NCBI GenBank assembly: GCA_948567375.1 | Contig: OX419759.1 | Span: 2,147,303 to 2,211,302, forward strand | DNA: 64,000 nt | DNA from: Lunularia cruciata | Lineage: Eukaryota > Streptophyta > Marchantiopsida > Lunulariales > Lunulariaceae | Reading direction: 5' to 3' | Shown: positions 11,601 through 25,020 of the stretch, piece by piece | How the letters are laid out: each line of letters begins with the position of its first letter | Position numbering within the stretch: the stretch's first letter is position 1 | Program-made: the position numbers and the translations under genes | Notes under the pieces: model-generated | The model's database searches: none | Seen by the model: only the letters and a program-made list of their open reading frames with translations | What the model was told of the DNA's origin: nothing

Positions 11601-14360
11601 GTTTGGATTGCTTTGGACATAACAAGAATGATGCTTCCATACTTAGGGAAGTGAATGTTTAGTGAGCAATTGCAGGCTCTACCACTATATTTACAGACAA
11701 AGTTATATCAGCAATATTATCCACCATGTCAAGATTTTGTCAATGGCCTTAGGAGGAGGAGAGATCCCACATATCATTTGTTTATGTAGTGAAGGGATTC
11801 TTGGGATGTGTTGGGTTAGTAGATGGGACTTTATTCCTCCTTGTGCAAAGACCTAAGATAGACAGTATAGAATCCCTAAAGATATTGCCAAGAAAATTAC
11901 CACCTCTAGATAATTTTTCTAGCTAATGATATTGCACCACTCCCCAATCATAAGTGATTTGCATGTGTAGTGTGTTGTTTGATGTATTTCCTTGCAGTAA
12001 TTTTTGTATTCTTGTATCCTTCTTGTCCATTGTGGTTGATGGGATCCCTTGATTCAAGATCTTGAATTGATGGATCTTGAGGGGCAGGATTTCTAAGCCA
12101 TGAGATCTTGTAAAATCCTTATCCATTGTTGTTGAGTGGATGCTAAGCCACAAGATCCTGAGATTGATGTAGTCCATTGCAAATGAATTTTTGGCCTTGT
12201 ATCTTCCTTTTCCATTGTAGTTTATTGGATCTAGAGGCCACTGATCTTAGTACATAGCTTGTTTGCAAGAGTATGTAAGTGTATGGTCCTTGAGAATGTT
12301 CTAAGCACTAGAATTTATGGTCTTGTAGCTTCATGGGCAATTGTGGTTTAATTATTTCATTGTGTTCATGGTGATGGTGTTATATGCAAGGATGTTGGGT
12401 CTATATCACAATATGACATGTTTTAAGAAGTAATCTCTTTGGATAGAGCTAAATTATAGAGGTTCATGGAACTCTTTTGACCTCCACAAATATTTGCTTG
12501 CAAATTCAGGGTAAAGACAAAACTCACATCTAGTTCACACCTGCAAAATAGCTTGCATTGCAGAAAAATGAGACTCCAAAATATGTTTTATCTTGCACAC
12601 AGATAATAAATGAACATTGCATAGGGGTTTTGAAGGCTAAATGACATTTTTTTTGAGAGTTACAAGTTCAATTGAATAGTGAAGCAGAAATGCATATTTG
12701 ATGACATGGATTTCAACATGTATTATTCTACATAGCTTCCTTATTAATTAATGTGACACTTGGGAGTTGGAGGAGGAGGAATTTGTTGATGAGGTAGATG
12801 AGATGAACCAAGATGATCATGCTAATAGGGAATATCTAAGGGTAAATGTTATGGAAAAGTTTTTAGGGTTTAACATAAGATCAGGTTGGGGCCTTGTATC
12901 TAGATCAAATGAATAAAGTTTACTCCTACATGTACTTGAACATTTTGGTGATATGGTATGGGTGTGCACCATATGTAGTAAAAGTATCTTTTGAATTAGT
13001 GGTCAGAGAATGGTATAGCAAGTTTTGTTAACAAGAGACCACAAAGGTGTGGGTGTTCATACTCTACCTTTGAATGGAATTGACTATATTAGTTTTGGGA
13101 CAGAGGTGTGAACACCCTACATTCCCCATTATCAATATAAGCAAGCTCAAGTGGAATATATACCTTAGTTTTTATAGAGATGTAAGGCTAGAAATCAAAA
13201 ACCAAGGAGAAAATATGAATGTATAAGGGAGCTCAAATATCAATATTTGTAAAACTAGATATCAACAGTATTTTGTCCTTTATGTATTTATGTTGGGACT
13301 AGAAATAGAAAACCAAGGAGAAAATGTGAATATTAGAGAGCCCAAATATCAATATTTGTAGAACTAGATATCAATAGTATTTTGTCCTTTATGTATGTAT
13401 GTAGGTGCTAGAAATCAAAAGAAAATCTCAAGGGAGCTTATGTTGAGTGTGGAGTTGATTGGAGATAACTCTTTGATAGGCTTTACAGATGTGATCTGGG
13501 GCAATGCTCTAGGAGTAGAGCCTCCAACTAGAGTCTCATTGCCAAGTCAGCAAGTAGGAGTCAAGGGTGCAGTGCCTCCGAAGAAAGTTTTTGTTTTGGT
13601 AAAACTACAATGTAAACAAAGTACAAGAGGTCAATATAGCCTGATATAGTTAGAGTTAGGGTTTATAGCTGGGGTTCAATTTGAAGGGTTTGGTGGAATT
13701 TGAAATTCCATAACTATATGCGCAAGGTTAAGAAGGGGTTAAAAGGCCATTACCTTAATAGAATCTCATTCACCTTATAAGTAATTTTAAAGAGGAGCAC
13801 TTTAGAGGGTTAGTGGAGCCTGAGGATTTAGGGGTATAGCTTAGAGCCAGCACATTGTAGATCACATAGAAGTTTAGCAATTTAGATTCTAGGGTCTATG
13901 CAAGAAGAGAGGTCTACATAACAAGCATAATTCCATAAGCAATACATAGGTGGGTCTACCCAACACTAAATAGAGTTTGAAGGCTTACTATCTCTTACAA
14001 TTTTTGATTCAATGGCTATCAATATAGAGGAGTATATCCATTTTTTTGACAAGGGTAACATGGGTGATACAAAGGAAGGCCTTGGCTGATTGAGTTCAAT
14101 CCTTTGAAAGATAATATTACTTTTATTAACTAGTGTTGGATGTACAAAACTAGTATCATAAGTTCAATGGAGAACATCTAGGAGTCCAACCTAGATTTAT
14201 TACACCTTAAGGTAGTCATTGGGATTGAGTACATGCACCCTCATGTGAGTTAAATTCACAATCACATTAATTCACTTGTATTCAACATCCAAATTGTCAA
14301 ATTTTATGAATCCAAATTGCCAAATTTTATGGAATGAATTGTCAAATTATGTGAGTCAAA
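11600..14360. other. Internal region of the old LTR-like element, no domain seen
   Basis: Contains diverged local repeats near 11990-12230 (TTCCATTGT.GTT and GATCTTG blocks) and the tandem array at 13188. No RT, integrase or gag motif was found by reading. Confidence 0.35.
13188..13425. repeat. Tandem repeat, about 110-bp unit
   Basis: Copies 13188-13298 and 13299-13407, with a partial third from 13408. Each starts CTAGAAAT and carries CCAAGGAGAAAAT.TGAAT, CAAATATCAATATTTGTA, AACTAGATATCAA.AGTATTTTG and TCCTTTATGTAT. Confidence 0.85.
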
Positions 14361-14366
14361 TCATGC

Positions 14367-16997
14367 ATGGACTTCTCAATTTTGTGTGCATTTCACTATC
14401 TATGCATACTAGAGTTCTTGCACATAGTTGTGTCTATGCATAACACTTCTTGTACACATCACAATTCCTATGTCTATGTAGCCTATTTTGCATTTGCACA
14501 TTGCGGCTATTTTGCTGATATTAGCTATCATTGTGGCTTGGTTTCTTATCAAGTCCCAACATGCATGGAGTTTGTTAACACATGGGACAAGAACACTCAT
14601 ATGGAATTGTTGGTAAGAGAACTCTCACAATTTCAACTGACTTGATCAAGGAAGGAGCTGCCTTGCCTAGGGGGCAACCCCTAAAGGAGGATAAGTCCAC
14701 ATCCTTCAGTTCAAGATTGGTTCCTCATGCAAAGATTTTTTTGCTAGGAGTTGCTTTGCACTCGAGTGTGCATGTCCGGCATGGAGATCTTTCTTCTAGA
14801 TAGGGTTCATAAAGACTAAGATGGCTAGGTCTAGTGATGAGGATTATGATTTGGTAGATCTAATGTTACAAACTATTGAGGTTGAGTTGGTAGTCTTACA
14901 TAGGCAATGCCACCACCCATACAATGTGAGATCCAAGCATACTTCCATATGGCAGATTCTCACATATCTTTTTCTTGAGAGCGGTATCATTGGTGAGGAT
15001 GAAGTGAGATATGACAATACCAAGAATACTTCATAAACAAGGCAAATGAGGCATTGAATGATGGTGACTGAGAGTATAGGTTATTCTCATGAGAAATTTA
15101 GGTTCACTTGTTTTGACACTTGTTATTATTGTTTAGAAACATTGTAATTATTATGATATATTGCTTTGGTGATGTTATAAAAAAAATTAACATTCCTTAT
15201 GTATGATGTTTAGTGTTGTTTGTGCCTAAGGCATCATCTCCATGTTGTGCATGTTGATAACCCAATGAGAGATGAGGAGTATGTGGTGAGAGGAGATGAG
15301 GAGTACCCGGTGAGAGCTCAAGATGGACATGTGAGAGAGAAGCCCGATAATAGACATATAGGAGAGGTACGCAATGATGTGCATGTAGACATGGAAGTGG
15401 ATGAGCCATGTCCTTCCTTGAGCAATGTACATTGGATAGAGGATAGTTAATTAGGTCTTAGAGTTAAGAGAGTGGACAAGGAGGTAGAGGAGACACCTCC
15501 TTCATAGGACTATAATAGCAAGAGGCCTTTACCTATTGTGGAGCTAGGAAAGATGGATGCACTTGAGGGAGAGGTAGATTTTGCAAAGAGGGAGCATGCT
15601 CTTACTGAGAAGTTAGAGGACCTGGACACTAAGGTGAGGCATCATACTTCAATGGTTGAGGCTTATAGGATGCAAGAGAGTGAGAGGTTGGAGAGAGAGC
15701 ATGTTCACAAGGAGAGATTGGATGCACTAGACTCACAAGTGAGGCAGCTCAAGGTGATGGCTGAGGCTTATAGGATTCAGGAGATGTTCTATATAAGGGA
15801 ATTTTCTATCAATATGGAGAGGTTCGAAGTGCATACAGTCTCATTTAATTTAGACCTAGAGTTCACTAGGTCAAGCAGGAGATTACTATACAAGGCTATT
15901 GGGAAGGAGCAGGCTTTTGTCCATGAGTCTTGCTAGACCTTCTTGGCTTCACTATTATGGGTCAAATCAGACTAATAGTAGTAAATACCAAAACTCATGG
16001 GACTTAGATTGATGGTATAGCAAAAGTCACTTAAGGATCTTAGATGGGTGGGTTAGACTTATTGTCTAGTGTCCAAAGAGACACATGTTCAATGGAGACA
16101 TTGGCTAATTAAAACATAGATGGCTTACCAAGGGAGAGCCTAGTGTGTTGATACTTGACATGGATATTGTTGCATGGAGACCACAAGTTGGTGAAGCTCT
16201 TGCACCCCCACCACCATTTGTGAGGGATGAGTTTGATTGAATAGTTCATTCCTTGCCTTATTTTATGCTCATGAGAGACGGAAGAAGATTCTAGTGTTAG
16301 ATATTGGTTATCTTGTGGATCTGATGTGAGATACTAATTGTCTTTGCTCCAAAAGGTCTTCCTTGGTATAGTGGCATATATGGGTGCATTATAGAGCAAG
16401 GAGTACTTTAGATATGTACCACACCCAAGAGTTAAAAGGTTCATGGAGTTTTGCATGTCACACTTTGAGGTTTTGATTTGGAAAAATAGCATGAGGGTAG
16501 ATTGTGAGCACCTCCTTAGGGATATGTGGGATTGGGGTTAACAACCAGCCCAAGTACACACTAAGGAGTGCCTCATGGGAGTGCTTGATGATCTAGATGG
16601 GTATAAGGACCGTCAAAGAGGTTTCAACCATAGACCTTATAGTGCATTTAATACCTTAGGTTTGCACTTTCATGATACATTGATAGTTGATAGTGCATAT
16701 CTTTCATATAGTAGGAATAATCCTCATGGTGCTATTGATCCTCTTGCTTTCTCTCCTTATTATACTAGTGTCATAGGTTCTGGCAACTTATCATGTGCAA
16801 GCTTGGTAGATCCCTTTCATAGATTTCACATTTCTCATTCTACCATTGAGCTTCTCACTTTGGAGTGCATAGATGATTTTTTCAAGGATTATAGCACCAA
16901 CCAATATAATGGATTAGCCACTGCTTTTCAGTACCTTCTACTCTATGATGTAGAGTGGGAGTTGCTATGGAGATATAGTCCAATATTGATCACTTGA
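14367..16997 (+). pseudogene. Decayed ORF set of an unrecognised element, copy 1
   Basis: Several open fragments in one direction between the LTR-like repeats: about 14367-14645, 14821-15036, 15220-15450, 15538-15936 and 16575-16997. The 15538 fragment is charged and helical with an internal duplication of about 37 residues (two units ending M.EAYR.QE), a likely coiled coil. The last fragment contains RPYSAFNTLGLHFHDTLIVDS. Matching segments occur in the same order at 51971-54650: WDK.TH, HHPY, a LF.E..I/M GE.E.R block, RPY..F..L.L...D.LIVDS, and DYS...YN..A..F. The family is not recognised; it lacks visible RT or integrase. I infer a non-autonomous or gag-like element gene now broken by stops. 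Confidence 0.55.
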
Positions 16998-17089
16998 TCC
17001 ATCCATAGACACATGGATATAGCACTAGTGCAAATCAGAGTAGACCCACTTGTGCACTAATATCATTAGAGAGTATAAAATTTTAATAC

Positions 17090-17830
17090 TTTGAGGACAA
17101 GAGAACTTTTCAAGAGAGGAAACACAGATCTCACACTCAATCCCTTGATGCCCCCAAAGGAGCACCTTCTCTTTATTATATAGCAAAGAGGATCCCTTCA
17201 AAGGAAGCTCCACCCTTGGAGCAGATACATGGATTGGTGGCCTGTTAGCAAGCTCCATCCTTAGATTAGTTTTTTGGATGCGTGACATGTCAGTCCTTTT
17301 CCTATCTAGTTGGTCAAATAGGTTTGACCAAAGGGACTCTTTAGGGAATCTTCTTGTAGGAAGCTCAGAATTGCATGGTAAGGTACCATTGGAAAGTTCT
17401 TGATGAGACAAATCATGGGGGGGAGAAAACAAGGCTTTTTCCCTTGAGAGCAGAAAATACTTCTATTTTTGAGGTCTAATTCATCTGTTTAGGCCTCCCA
17501 AAATGACTTTAAAGTCTTTAGGCTATTGTCAGTTTTTGCCCTATTAGTAGAAGTGCTCTTTTGGTGATACCTCTATTGGATCTATGTTCTCCATCATGTG
17601 ACATCCTTCCAAATGTCACCACCCCAAGTTTCACCTTTAGATCATATGCCTAGCTATTGATTCTAAATTTTCCAAGCATGTTTTGGTTTCAGGCTTATTA
17701 GTAGAAGTACTCTTTTGGTGATACCTCTAGCTTATCTACTAATTCCATCATGTATAACATCCTTCCAGATGTTACCAAACCAAATTTCATCTATCTAGCT
17801 ACTGGTATTACAACCATCCATCTCACTAGT
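17090..17830 (+). repeat. Right LTR-like repeat with internal tandem duplication
   Basis: Partner of the repeat at 11090. Its distal part holds a 154-bp tandem duplication: ATTAGTAGAAGT.CTCTTTTGG starts at 17543 and again at 17697, followed in both by GATACCTCTA, ATCATGT..CATCCTTCCA.ATGT and TTTCA.CT blocks. Confidence 0.6.
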
Positions 17831-17839
17831 GTACAATGA

Positions 17840-18300
17840 GACTTGTCCCACGTCTTGTTTCTCATTATTTCTATTCATCATACACTATTTTCATTTATTA
17901 TCTCTATTCATTATACACACTTATCATTCATTATTTGCATTTCTTTGGATTTTCAATTTATTTCTAGTTAAATAATTACATGTATTGTGTTTTTTACCAC
18001 CTAGAGATTTGTTAGTTTTTGAATTGCTTCTTTTCACATTAGTGAAGTTGCAATCAAAGTTGAAATGCTATGACCGCTTCATCCAAGAATACTAATCAAA
18101 TGTAACATTGAATATTGAAGTTAATAATAACATTAAAATACTTGAGTGAAGTTTGTTTCTTATTCAAAGAAAAAAAATATAATAGTAAAACATAAATTTC
18201 TCAAGGTGGTACTATCATTAATCAAAATTGTCATTATTCATTATTTATTATTAGGTGCACTTAGACTAAACTTAACTTGTTAATAATTAGTGACCATAAT
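17840..18300. other. Intergenic, nothing recognised
   Basis: AT-rich flank of the old element; no coding evidence. Confidence 0.35.
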
Positions 18301-18303
18301 GAG

Positions 18304-18304
<1 letters not shown>

Positions 18305-18364
<60 letters not shown>

Positions 18365-18379
18365 CTCTCTCTCTCTCTG
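18305..18379. repeat. Compound microsatellite (TA)n(TC)n
   Basis: An uninterrupted TA dinucleotide run to 18360 is followed by a TC run to about 18379. The open frame across it on the minus strand is an artefact. Confidence 0.97.
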
Positions 18380-19650
18380 TGGGAGTCAATCCATATATAG
18401 TATTTTCAATTGATGAGTTAGAATGATAACCTATATTTGAATGGAATAGTTTCATGTAGAAAAAAATAAATCATTTCATTTCCAACTAATTATGATTATC
18501 TACATATTTTAAAATTTTCCAAATATAAACTGTTTCAGATATCTAATCTGAAGTCTATAGATGTGAAAATTGCTAGATAACAAAATCAGTTAAATTATTT
18601 GATCAAACTGTAAAACCTCCAAACAAGTTAGGAGGAGCATGAGCACTCATTCTGCAACTTCAAAGCAGGATTTTTGGTTTTCCATCCACTCATAACTATG
18701 ATACAAACAATGAAAATGACTACAACAATGACAAGATCCTTGCTTAATCAATTTCTTTTACTTGTAAAATCTACAAGTTCTATGCGTGCATTGAAGAAGC
18801 TAGACATTGAGCATTTTGACTAGGGACTTCTAGCACATAGTGTTTTTCTTGCTTTGCGGTGGTCCTTGCAGATTTTCACTGATTTTTGTAAGGTAGTGTT
18901 CCTTAAGTAATATGATAATTTGCAATGAAGCATTTTTAAATTCTATCAAGTCACGTGCGCTCACATACAGCCCAAAAAAGATTAATATGGATTCCTGAAT
19001 TATTTTGCCTCCTAGCGGCTCATGAATGGTGATCTCATTTGTGTTTAATGAAGACTATGATACCACATGGTTTGCATATTAAGGAATACCATGGTTTGGA
19101 GAAGGTGCATGTAGACATTCCTATATATACTCTAATACCATGGTTTGCACAAGATGGTCTACGTAGACCATGGTATTAAAGTGCATGTAGGACCTTAATC
19201 TTTGCGCATACCACCCCATGCAAACAAGGCTCTAGGCATCCTAAATTGAAATATGTGCATATAAAACGGCAGGTCACCTTCACAAAAGAGTCATACCACC
19301 AACTTCATCACTTCACAACCAATAGGCAAAAGCTATGAATTAAAAATAAGTGATAGGGGCACACACTTTACTTTACAAGGAGTGTAACAAGGAGTTTGAA
19401 TTTTTATCCCTTGATGAACCATGGGTGGAATCATCTAGAGAATACATATCTAAAAAAATCCTCATTATCCCTTTCATTTCATCAGATGACTTTTTGGCTC
19501 TGGCTAGTTCCAAGGTCATACACTCTACTTGCTTGGTTTTGACCTTTCTTTCCTTGAATAGAAGTCTCTCTCATTTTGCTTTTTGTTTCAATCTTGGACT
19601 CAAACTCCTCTAATTGGATGATTCTCTTTGCCTTTGCTTTGGATCAATAT
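18380..19650. other. Intergenic, nothing recognised
   Basis: Includes a small foldback around AATACCATGG at 19130-19185; no gene or known repeat seen. Confidence 0.35.
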
Positions 19651-19679
19651 TTCTCCATCTTAGCTACCTTCTAGCCTTC

Positions 19680-20690
19680 TATATTGGCTAATCTCAATCA
19701 CTCTCTAACTTCCAAAGATTCAGTCCTTAATTTCATATGGCTAGCAATGTATTGGGAGATAGTGGACACAAGAGGTGACTTTGAATTCACTCTAAGCACC
19801 TTACTCTTCTTTCAAGACTTACATTCACGCCCTCTTGGTTCTCTCCTCCTCCTCCTTCTCCCTTGTTTTCACTTGCCTTTGTGGTTGCAAAATCCTCCAT
19901 TGCATTATCTTCACACCACTCAACATATAATGAGAGGTGGTGATATGCTACCCTCCTCTTGCACCTCAAGCTTTTCATTTGTGCATGCCTTATACCCTTG
20001 TGTAATAAAAAATGTGAATTCAAATAAATCTATCCTTGGTTTAGTGCGTAGAGGATAAAATCAAATTGGGTAGTTCCAAACCTCATAATGTCTTCCCCAA
20101 CATACTCTGCACCCTCTATAGTTTCTTCATGGCATGCTTCTGGCTCATTTTCCTCAGCAACATCATTCAACTCAATAATATTCATTCCATCTTCTAGATC
20201 CAAGTTGATTAGGGCAAGGGGAGAACTGCTCTACCACCAAAAATATCAAGTCCATGCAATGAAAATGAAGGCACCAATTATTCAATTTGTCATCTATGGT
20301 TTTCCAATCCTTTTTCAGCTCACTATTGGTTAAAAATTCCCTATGCTCTTGTCTTTAATGTCTCGGTCCAACTTGTATGAAGCCATATATCATTGCTACT
20401 TCTTCTTTAATCAAATTCCATTCATACCTTGAGGAACCTTTTCCAAATTTCACAAGATAGGTGATCATCATACTAAATCTATTGCTCTTCTGCATAGGCT
20501 TCTTGCAAGGGGGCCCCATGAAGAAAATGATCAGACTCCTCTAAATTTTCAAGAATTCGTGCATAATGATGATTGACCATTCTAAATTTATCATTGGATA
20601 GATGTTCCTCACCTTTTGCGTTGTGTGAAGTAGTAGTATAGGAAGTCTTGGACTGGTCTCCAAATCCATTCATGGGGTGAAAGGAGTGTT
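19680..20690 (-). pseudogene. Degenerate SANT/trihelix-like repeat gene, copy 1
   Basis: On the minus strand, reading about 20430 down to 20260 gives EWNLIKEEVAMIYGFI followed by a tryptophan/basic segment WKTIDDKLNNW, the layout of a Myb/SANT-like trihelix DNA-binding fold. Upstream (20479-20673) is FRMVNHHYARILENLEESD. A related copy on the same strand at about 55800-56862 gives EWRQVKQKVCKVHEII and FRMIPHHYTQILDYLEEL, so this is a repeated sequence. Stops interrupt both copies. PIF/Harbinger elements carry such a second ORF, but no transposase lies beside it, so membership is a guess. Confidence 0.45.
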
Positions 20691-20699
20691 AGAAATCAT

Positions 20700-21215
20700 G
20701 GGGTAGGAGAGGAAGGAGTCTTCGATGTAGAGGGGGTGGAAGTAGTTCAACACACCATTCTTAGCAAGTCTTGGAAACTAGTGAATGGCAATGGCACATG
20801 AAATGGAGTATCACTTGGATTGACCAAAGAGATAGGAGAATGCAAAACTATTGCGGAGGATGCATAAATAGGGAAGATTAGTGCACATTTACCTACTACA
20901 TGGAGTGGAAAAAATAGAATAAGTGAACCGGCTGTTGCCAAGTTTGACAGAGGATGAGGAGTACCTTGATTGATCACTTTAACAATCTCCATAAATCCAA
21001 AATTAAAAACTCAAAATTGGCTCCAAAATTTTCTTCTTATATTTGCATGGACTACATTTCTAAATTGATTTCTAACCGCTTCTGTCTTGGTGCGCCAACT
21101 CGAACATCCAAGATTTAGTGCAATTATCTGCACTCTCTATTGCACTCTTTGTTGTATTAGTTAGTATTTGGATGAAAGGAACTAAGTTTCCCATGTTCCC
21201 CAATAATTTGGTGTG
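20700..21215. other. Intergenic, nothing recognised
   Basis: Flank of the SANT-like relic; only short open frames. Confidence 0.3.
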
Positions 21216-21220
21216 TGCAA

Positions 21221-21318
21221 CCTTTTCAGATTTTCAAACTTGCGACCACGCTACCACACGGGCTACCCCACCTTTCCAGATTTTCAAACTTGCAACCATA
21301 ACCATAAGAGGTACTCCA
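21221..21318. repeat. Tandem duplication, 50-bp unit
   Basis: 21221-21270 and 21271-21318 both begin CCTTT.CAGATTTTCAAACT and continue TGC.ACCA.. Confidence 0.9.
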
Positions 21319-21932
21319 CTTTGATGCCAGTCCCCTTTGAAGCACGGCAACTTGTTATTCCCCCATGGCCTTACCAATCAATTAAATCCATATTAGATGA
21401 GGTAATGTCACTCATAATATGTCACTAATCCACCAAGGGAACCATTTTGAACCGCACTAAACTTGCCCATATGTTACCGGTGAATTCAACCGTGACCTAA
21501 ACAACAACATTTTACTGCCCATTCACTTTTGTCCTCTTTTTCCGTTCCAGGCACGGCCCTCAAATTTACAGAAGACTGTCAGGTTCTGTATCCCGTAAAG
21601 TTCCCATTTGAGCCCCCCAATTGAACCGTAGCACCTAAAGCGTTACTTTAGATCTTCTACATTGTTCATGCTTCCCCCACTAATTAAGGAATGAAATTAA
21701 AGAGTGTCTTCTGGTCCTCTTTGGACTCACAAGCTATTGACAAAAACCTTTGTTTGTACTAACGTGTTCTCCAATATAGTTTATAATTGCATGGTTAAAC
21801 ACACAAAATCGTAATTGATAATAGTGTTGACGTGAAATAACAAAAATGTTATGGATAGTGGAGATAGATAACTTGAAGTAACAAAACAGATTTGGATATA
21901 AAGATGACATGGAGTAGTGTTATGATCATCAC

Positions 21933-21971
21933 CGCAGAGATTGATGGCAAACGAAGCCATCAATCTCTGCG
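21933..21971. repeat. Perfect 16-bp inverted repeat, 7-base loop
   Basis: Arms 21933-21948 and 21956-21971 are fully complementary (CGCAGAGATTGATGGC and its reverse complement), loop AAACGAA. No CTRR-type Helitron end sits beside it. Confidence 0.9.
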
Positions 21972-23584
21972 AAAACGGGCCACAAACCGGCCGCAAATAG
22001 GCAATCACATCAATGCTGCCAAATTAGGCGAAATGGAGCCACCACCCTCACAATCACAATCTGGCAATCAAGCTTTGCTATTGCCACAGGCAGGTAAGGG
22101 AACAAAGGTAACGCTGTGAACTGGAGCTTTCGAAGCTGTTGAACATGTGAACTCTACCCACCGATTTGTTAATTCGATCCACGTGATCTGTACGAACGAT
22201 GGTTCTGTCAACCAAAGAGCATCTCGAATGTCTTGTCGTCAGGTCTAAGAAATAGCCTCGTAGTGACATGAACACCACGATCTTATGGATTCGCTTCTAA
22301 GACGACTGTGGAAACTTTACTCTCCTTGCATTCTACTTCTCCCTCCCTCACTATGAAACATGCATTCTTCTTGTTCCGATAACCTCTGTGCATTGGAACA
22401 ACAGCGATATACAGACACCAATAATTTTGATGAATCGATCGCCCAGAGCCGGGTCAAACACTTGAATGGATTCCATAAGTGTGTTTAATTTGACTATAAG
22501 TAATAATACTCGTTTTACTCTCTACTCTGCCTTTTCACATGAGTTTATTGAGCTCTGTTTACTTTGCAATAGATTTCCAAAATGAGAAGCACTTCCTATA
22601 TCTAGCCTAACTGTGTTCTGGGTGGATAAAACTTCATCTAGGTAAGTACTCTACAGAAACAACTCTACAGTCTCTTAGGCTGTGGACTTTCACTTATTGA
22701 TCAATTTGTCACAGCAGTTTGAGTTGTGTTCCCTAAACGAAAAGCACTTCCTAGAGAAATACGGGAGGAAAATTCATAAAGAACGAAACGAGAACCCACG
22801 TTTTATTCTAACTTGAATCTGTTACAAAATTTCAGCTTATTCTGCAATTTCAACTTGTATGAAATAGATCATGCTTCTCAAAATCCCTTGTGGATATCCG
22901 CTAGAAGTTTAAATTTTGAACAGTAATTAAAAAATCCATATATCTTTAAAAAGTCAGATCGTCACTATTCTGTAACTATCTTGTAAATCTAGTAAAGAGA
23001 ACTTTTCCGGACGAATGAGATTACATGTAAATAACTTTTAGAGCATAGTTTCTCATATATTTATACTTGGTTTAGGAAAGTCTATTTACCTTTTTCCGAT
23101 GTGAAATAAGTTCTAACCAGAAAGATACACTTTTTATAATTAGTGAAGTACTAACATAAATAACTTTATCACGACAGCAGTCAATACTTTCAACAAATTT
23201 ATAACCTAAGTAGATTAGGAAGTGAAAATTTATCAACAAGTAAATTATAAAGTGTTTGGGAAGCGTAGCAATTAATATATAAATGATAGATTTTTTGTGT
23301 GTAACAGACCAAATATACCATGAAAAAAATAACAATAAATCTCTCTTAATAAACTTTCTAATAAAAGGTGAGCGACATCTTATTATGAACTTACTTAATA
23401 TTTAATAAGTCTACATAAATAAAGTAAATAAATATATAATCTCGTATAAAATCTATGACCCTGGAATTTCGATGAATAAATAGAAACAAAGAATGGCAGA
23501 AATCCTTGTAGTATTAGTTGATCAGTAAAGAACTTTTATTTTTTACTCTGTTATCAATCAGATATACTCGTTATCTATGTTAAT

Positions 23585-23720
23585 ATTTAGAATATATTAT
23601 TTATATATATTATTATATATATTATTATTATTATAATTTATTTTTATAATATTTTTATATATATTATTTTTATTATATATATTATATTATATATTATTAT
23701 AAAAATATTTAGAATATATA
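23585..23720. repeat. AT-only simple-sequence tract
   Basis: Almost pure A/T with TATATTATTA units, imperfectly palindromic. Confidence 0.9.
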
Positions 23721-24697
23721 AAAATCTATGATTATACAATCCATGACTATGCAATTTAGATAAATCAACGATAACGAAGAATACCAAAAAAGTCCTGGTA
23801 GCATTATATGTATTGCCACTTGTGGTCAAAAAATGTATAGATTGTTCATGTTTGTAATCTCAAAAATGATAAAAATTTCCAATCGAATGACGGATCACTC
23901 GTCGTTCCACATGCCATGCGAATTGTATATCAATCAGTTACTCAAGCTTTAGCGAGATGGAAAGCTGCAGATTGTAATCTATACAATAAGCCTCTTACTA
24001 CTCCCTCTGACCGATCTGTCAACTAAACATAAGTTACATGTTAGAAACTTATCTAAGCTGAGAATTTCTGCCAGTGGGACCTTCTTACGCAAATTTTGTG
24101 TTTACAGTAAAACATGCCTCTTCGATAATTGTGCTAGTCCAAAGTATCTTGCTAATCGAGTTTCCATCATAGTTGATCATAGTGTAACATATTCTGGAGT
24201 GGATCCCATGTAGAGATGGATTGTGACAGGCCAACGATGCCGCGAATCTCGGGAGTAAGTTACTGGAGAAAAAATTATTAATTCATAGCTTCAAATGTAA
24301 AGTTGAGACTATTTAGCCCATGTTCACATTTATTGTTCACTTTTTTCTTGATAGAGGATCATTCACTTTGCTAGTACTTTATAGACCTCAGAGCTTAATT
24401 TGTTATATATTCATGTGTCAGGATATAGTCGTTACATAGAACAATACTCAACTATTGCTGTCGAGAGCTCACTAAAATCTCTAAATCCATTAACATCGAT
24501 ATCTCCAGCTTATGAAAGAAAATTTTCAGGATGAACATCACTACAGCTCACTACCAATACAATCTCCAACTTAAATTTATTACAGTTCTCCGGAGGTTAC
24601 TGAGAGCTTCTCGACTAGAAGCTTCGTAGTGAAGGCAGTAAAGGCTCTCCGACGTGTGGAATTTCAGAAGTTAGCTCATAGTGACAGATGGGGGGGA

Positions 24698-24712
24698 GAA
24701 GGCGACCGCGTG
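24698..24712 (+). repeat. GGCGACCGCG repeat, end fragment only
   Basis: Only the invariant end (AAGGCGACCGCGT) is present, then the sequence diverges. Confidence 0.5.
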
Positions 24713-24918
24713 ACAGATCCGACTATGCCTTTATGAACATAAACATTTACACATCAATTTCATTGAAAGCTCCAACTTAGTTCATAAATATTCTTTAGAT
24801 GCTACTACAAGCTTCTCTACCACAAGGTTCTTCGTGAAGTTAATGAGTTCTCTTTACATTTGAAAGTTTAGATGCTGCTAGATGCTTATGATAGATCTCA
24901 ATTTTCTCTATTAGAACA

Positions 24919-25020
24919 GGGCGACCGCGTAGAAAACACGAAGGATGGAAGAGTCCATCAAGCCGTACAAGGGTGAGACAAAATAGGTGAAATGGGCCCA
25001 ATAGAGTCGATATGATATGT
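24919..25020 (+). repeat. Dispersed GGCGACCGCG repeat, long copy
   Basis: Starts GGGCGACCGCGTAGAAAAC, has a GATGGAAGAGTCCATCAAGCC core and TACAAGGG.GAGACAAAA, and ends near CGATATGATATG. About 115 bp upstream of the cysteine-rich paralogue, and inverted relative to the copy at 25575-25702. Confidence 0.85.

Larger units (their letters stand above)
21319..24697. other. Intergenic, AT-rich in part
   Basis: Holds the hairpin at 21933 and, at 23585-23720, a dense A/T tract of TATTAT-type simple sequence. No supported gene. Confidence 0.4.

Noticed and set aside
18261-18455. Open frame with long Ile-Tyr repeats
   Set aside because: It is a direct readout of the TA microsatellite.
21933-21971. 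Hairpin as a Helitron 3' end
   Set aside because: No CTRR motif follows within the expected distance on either strand.
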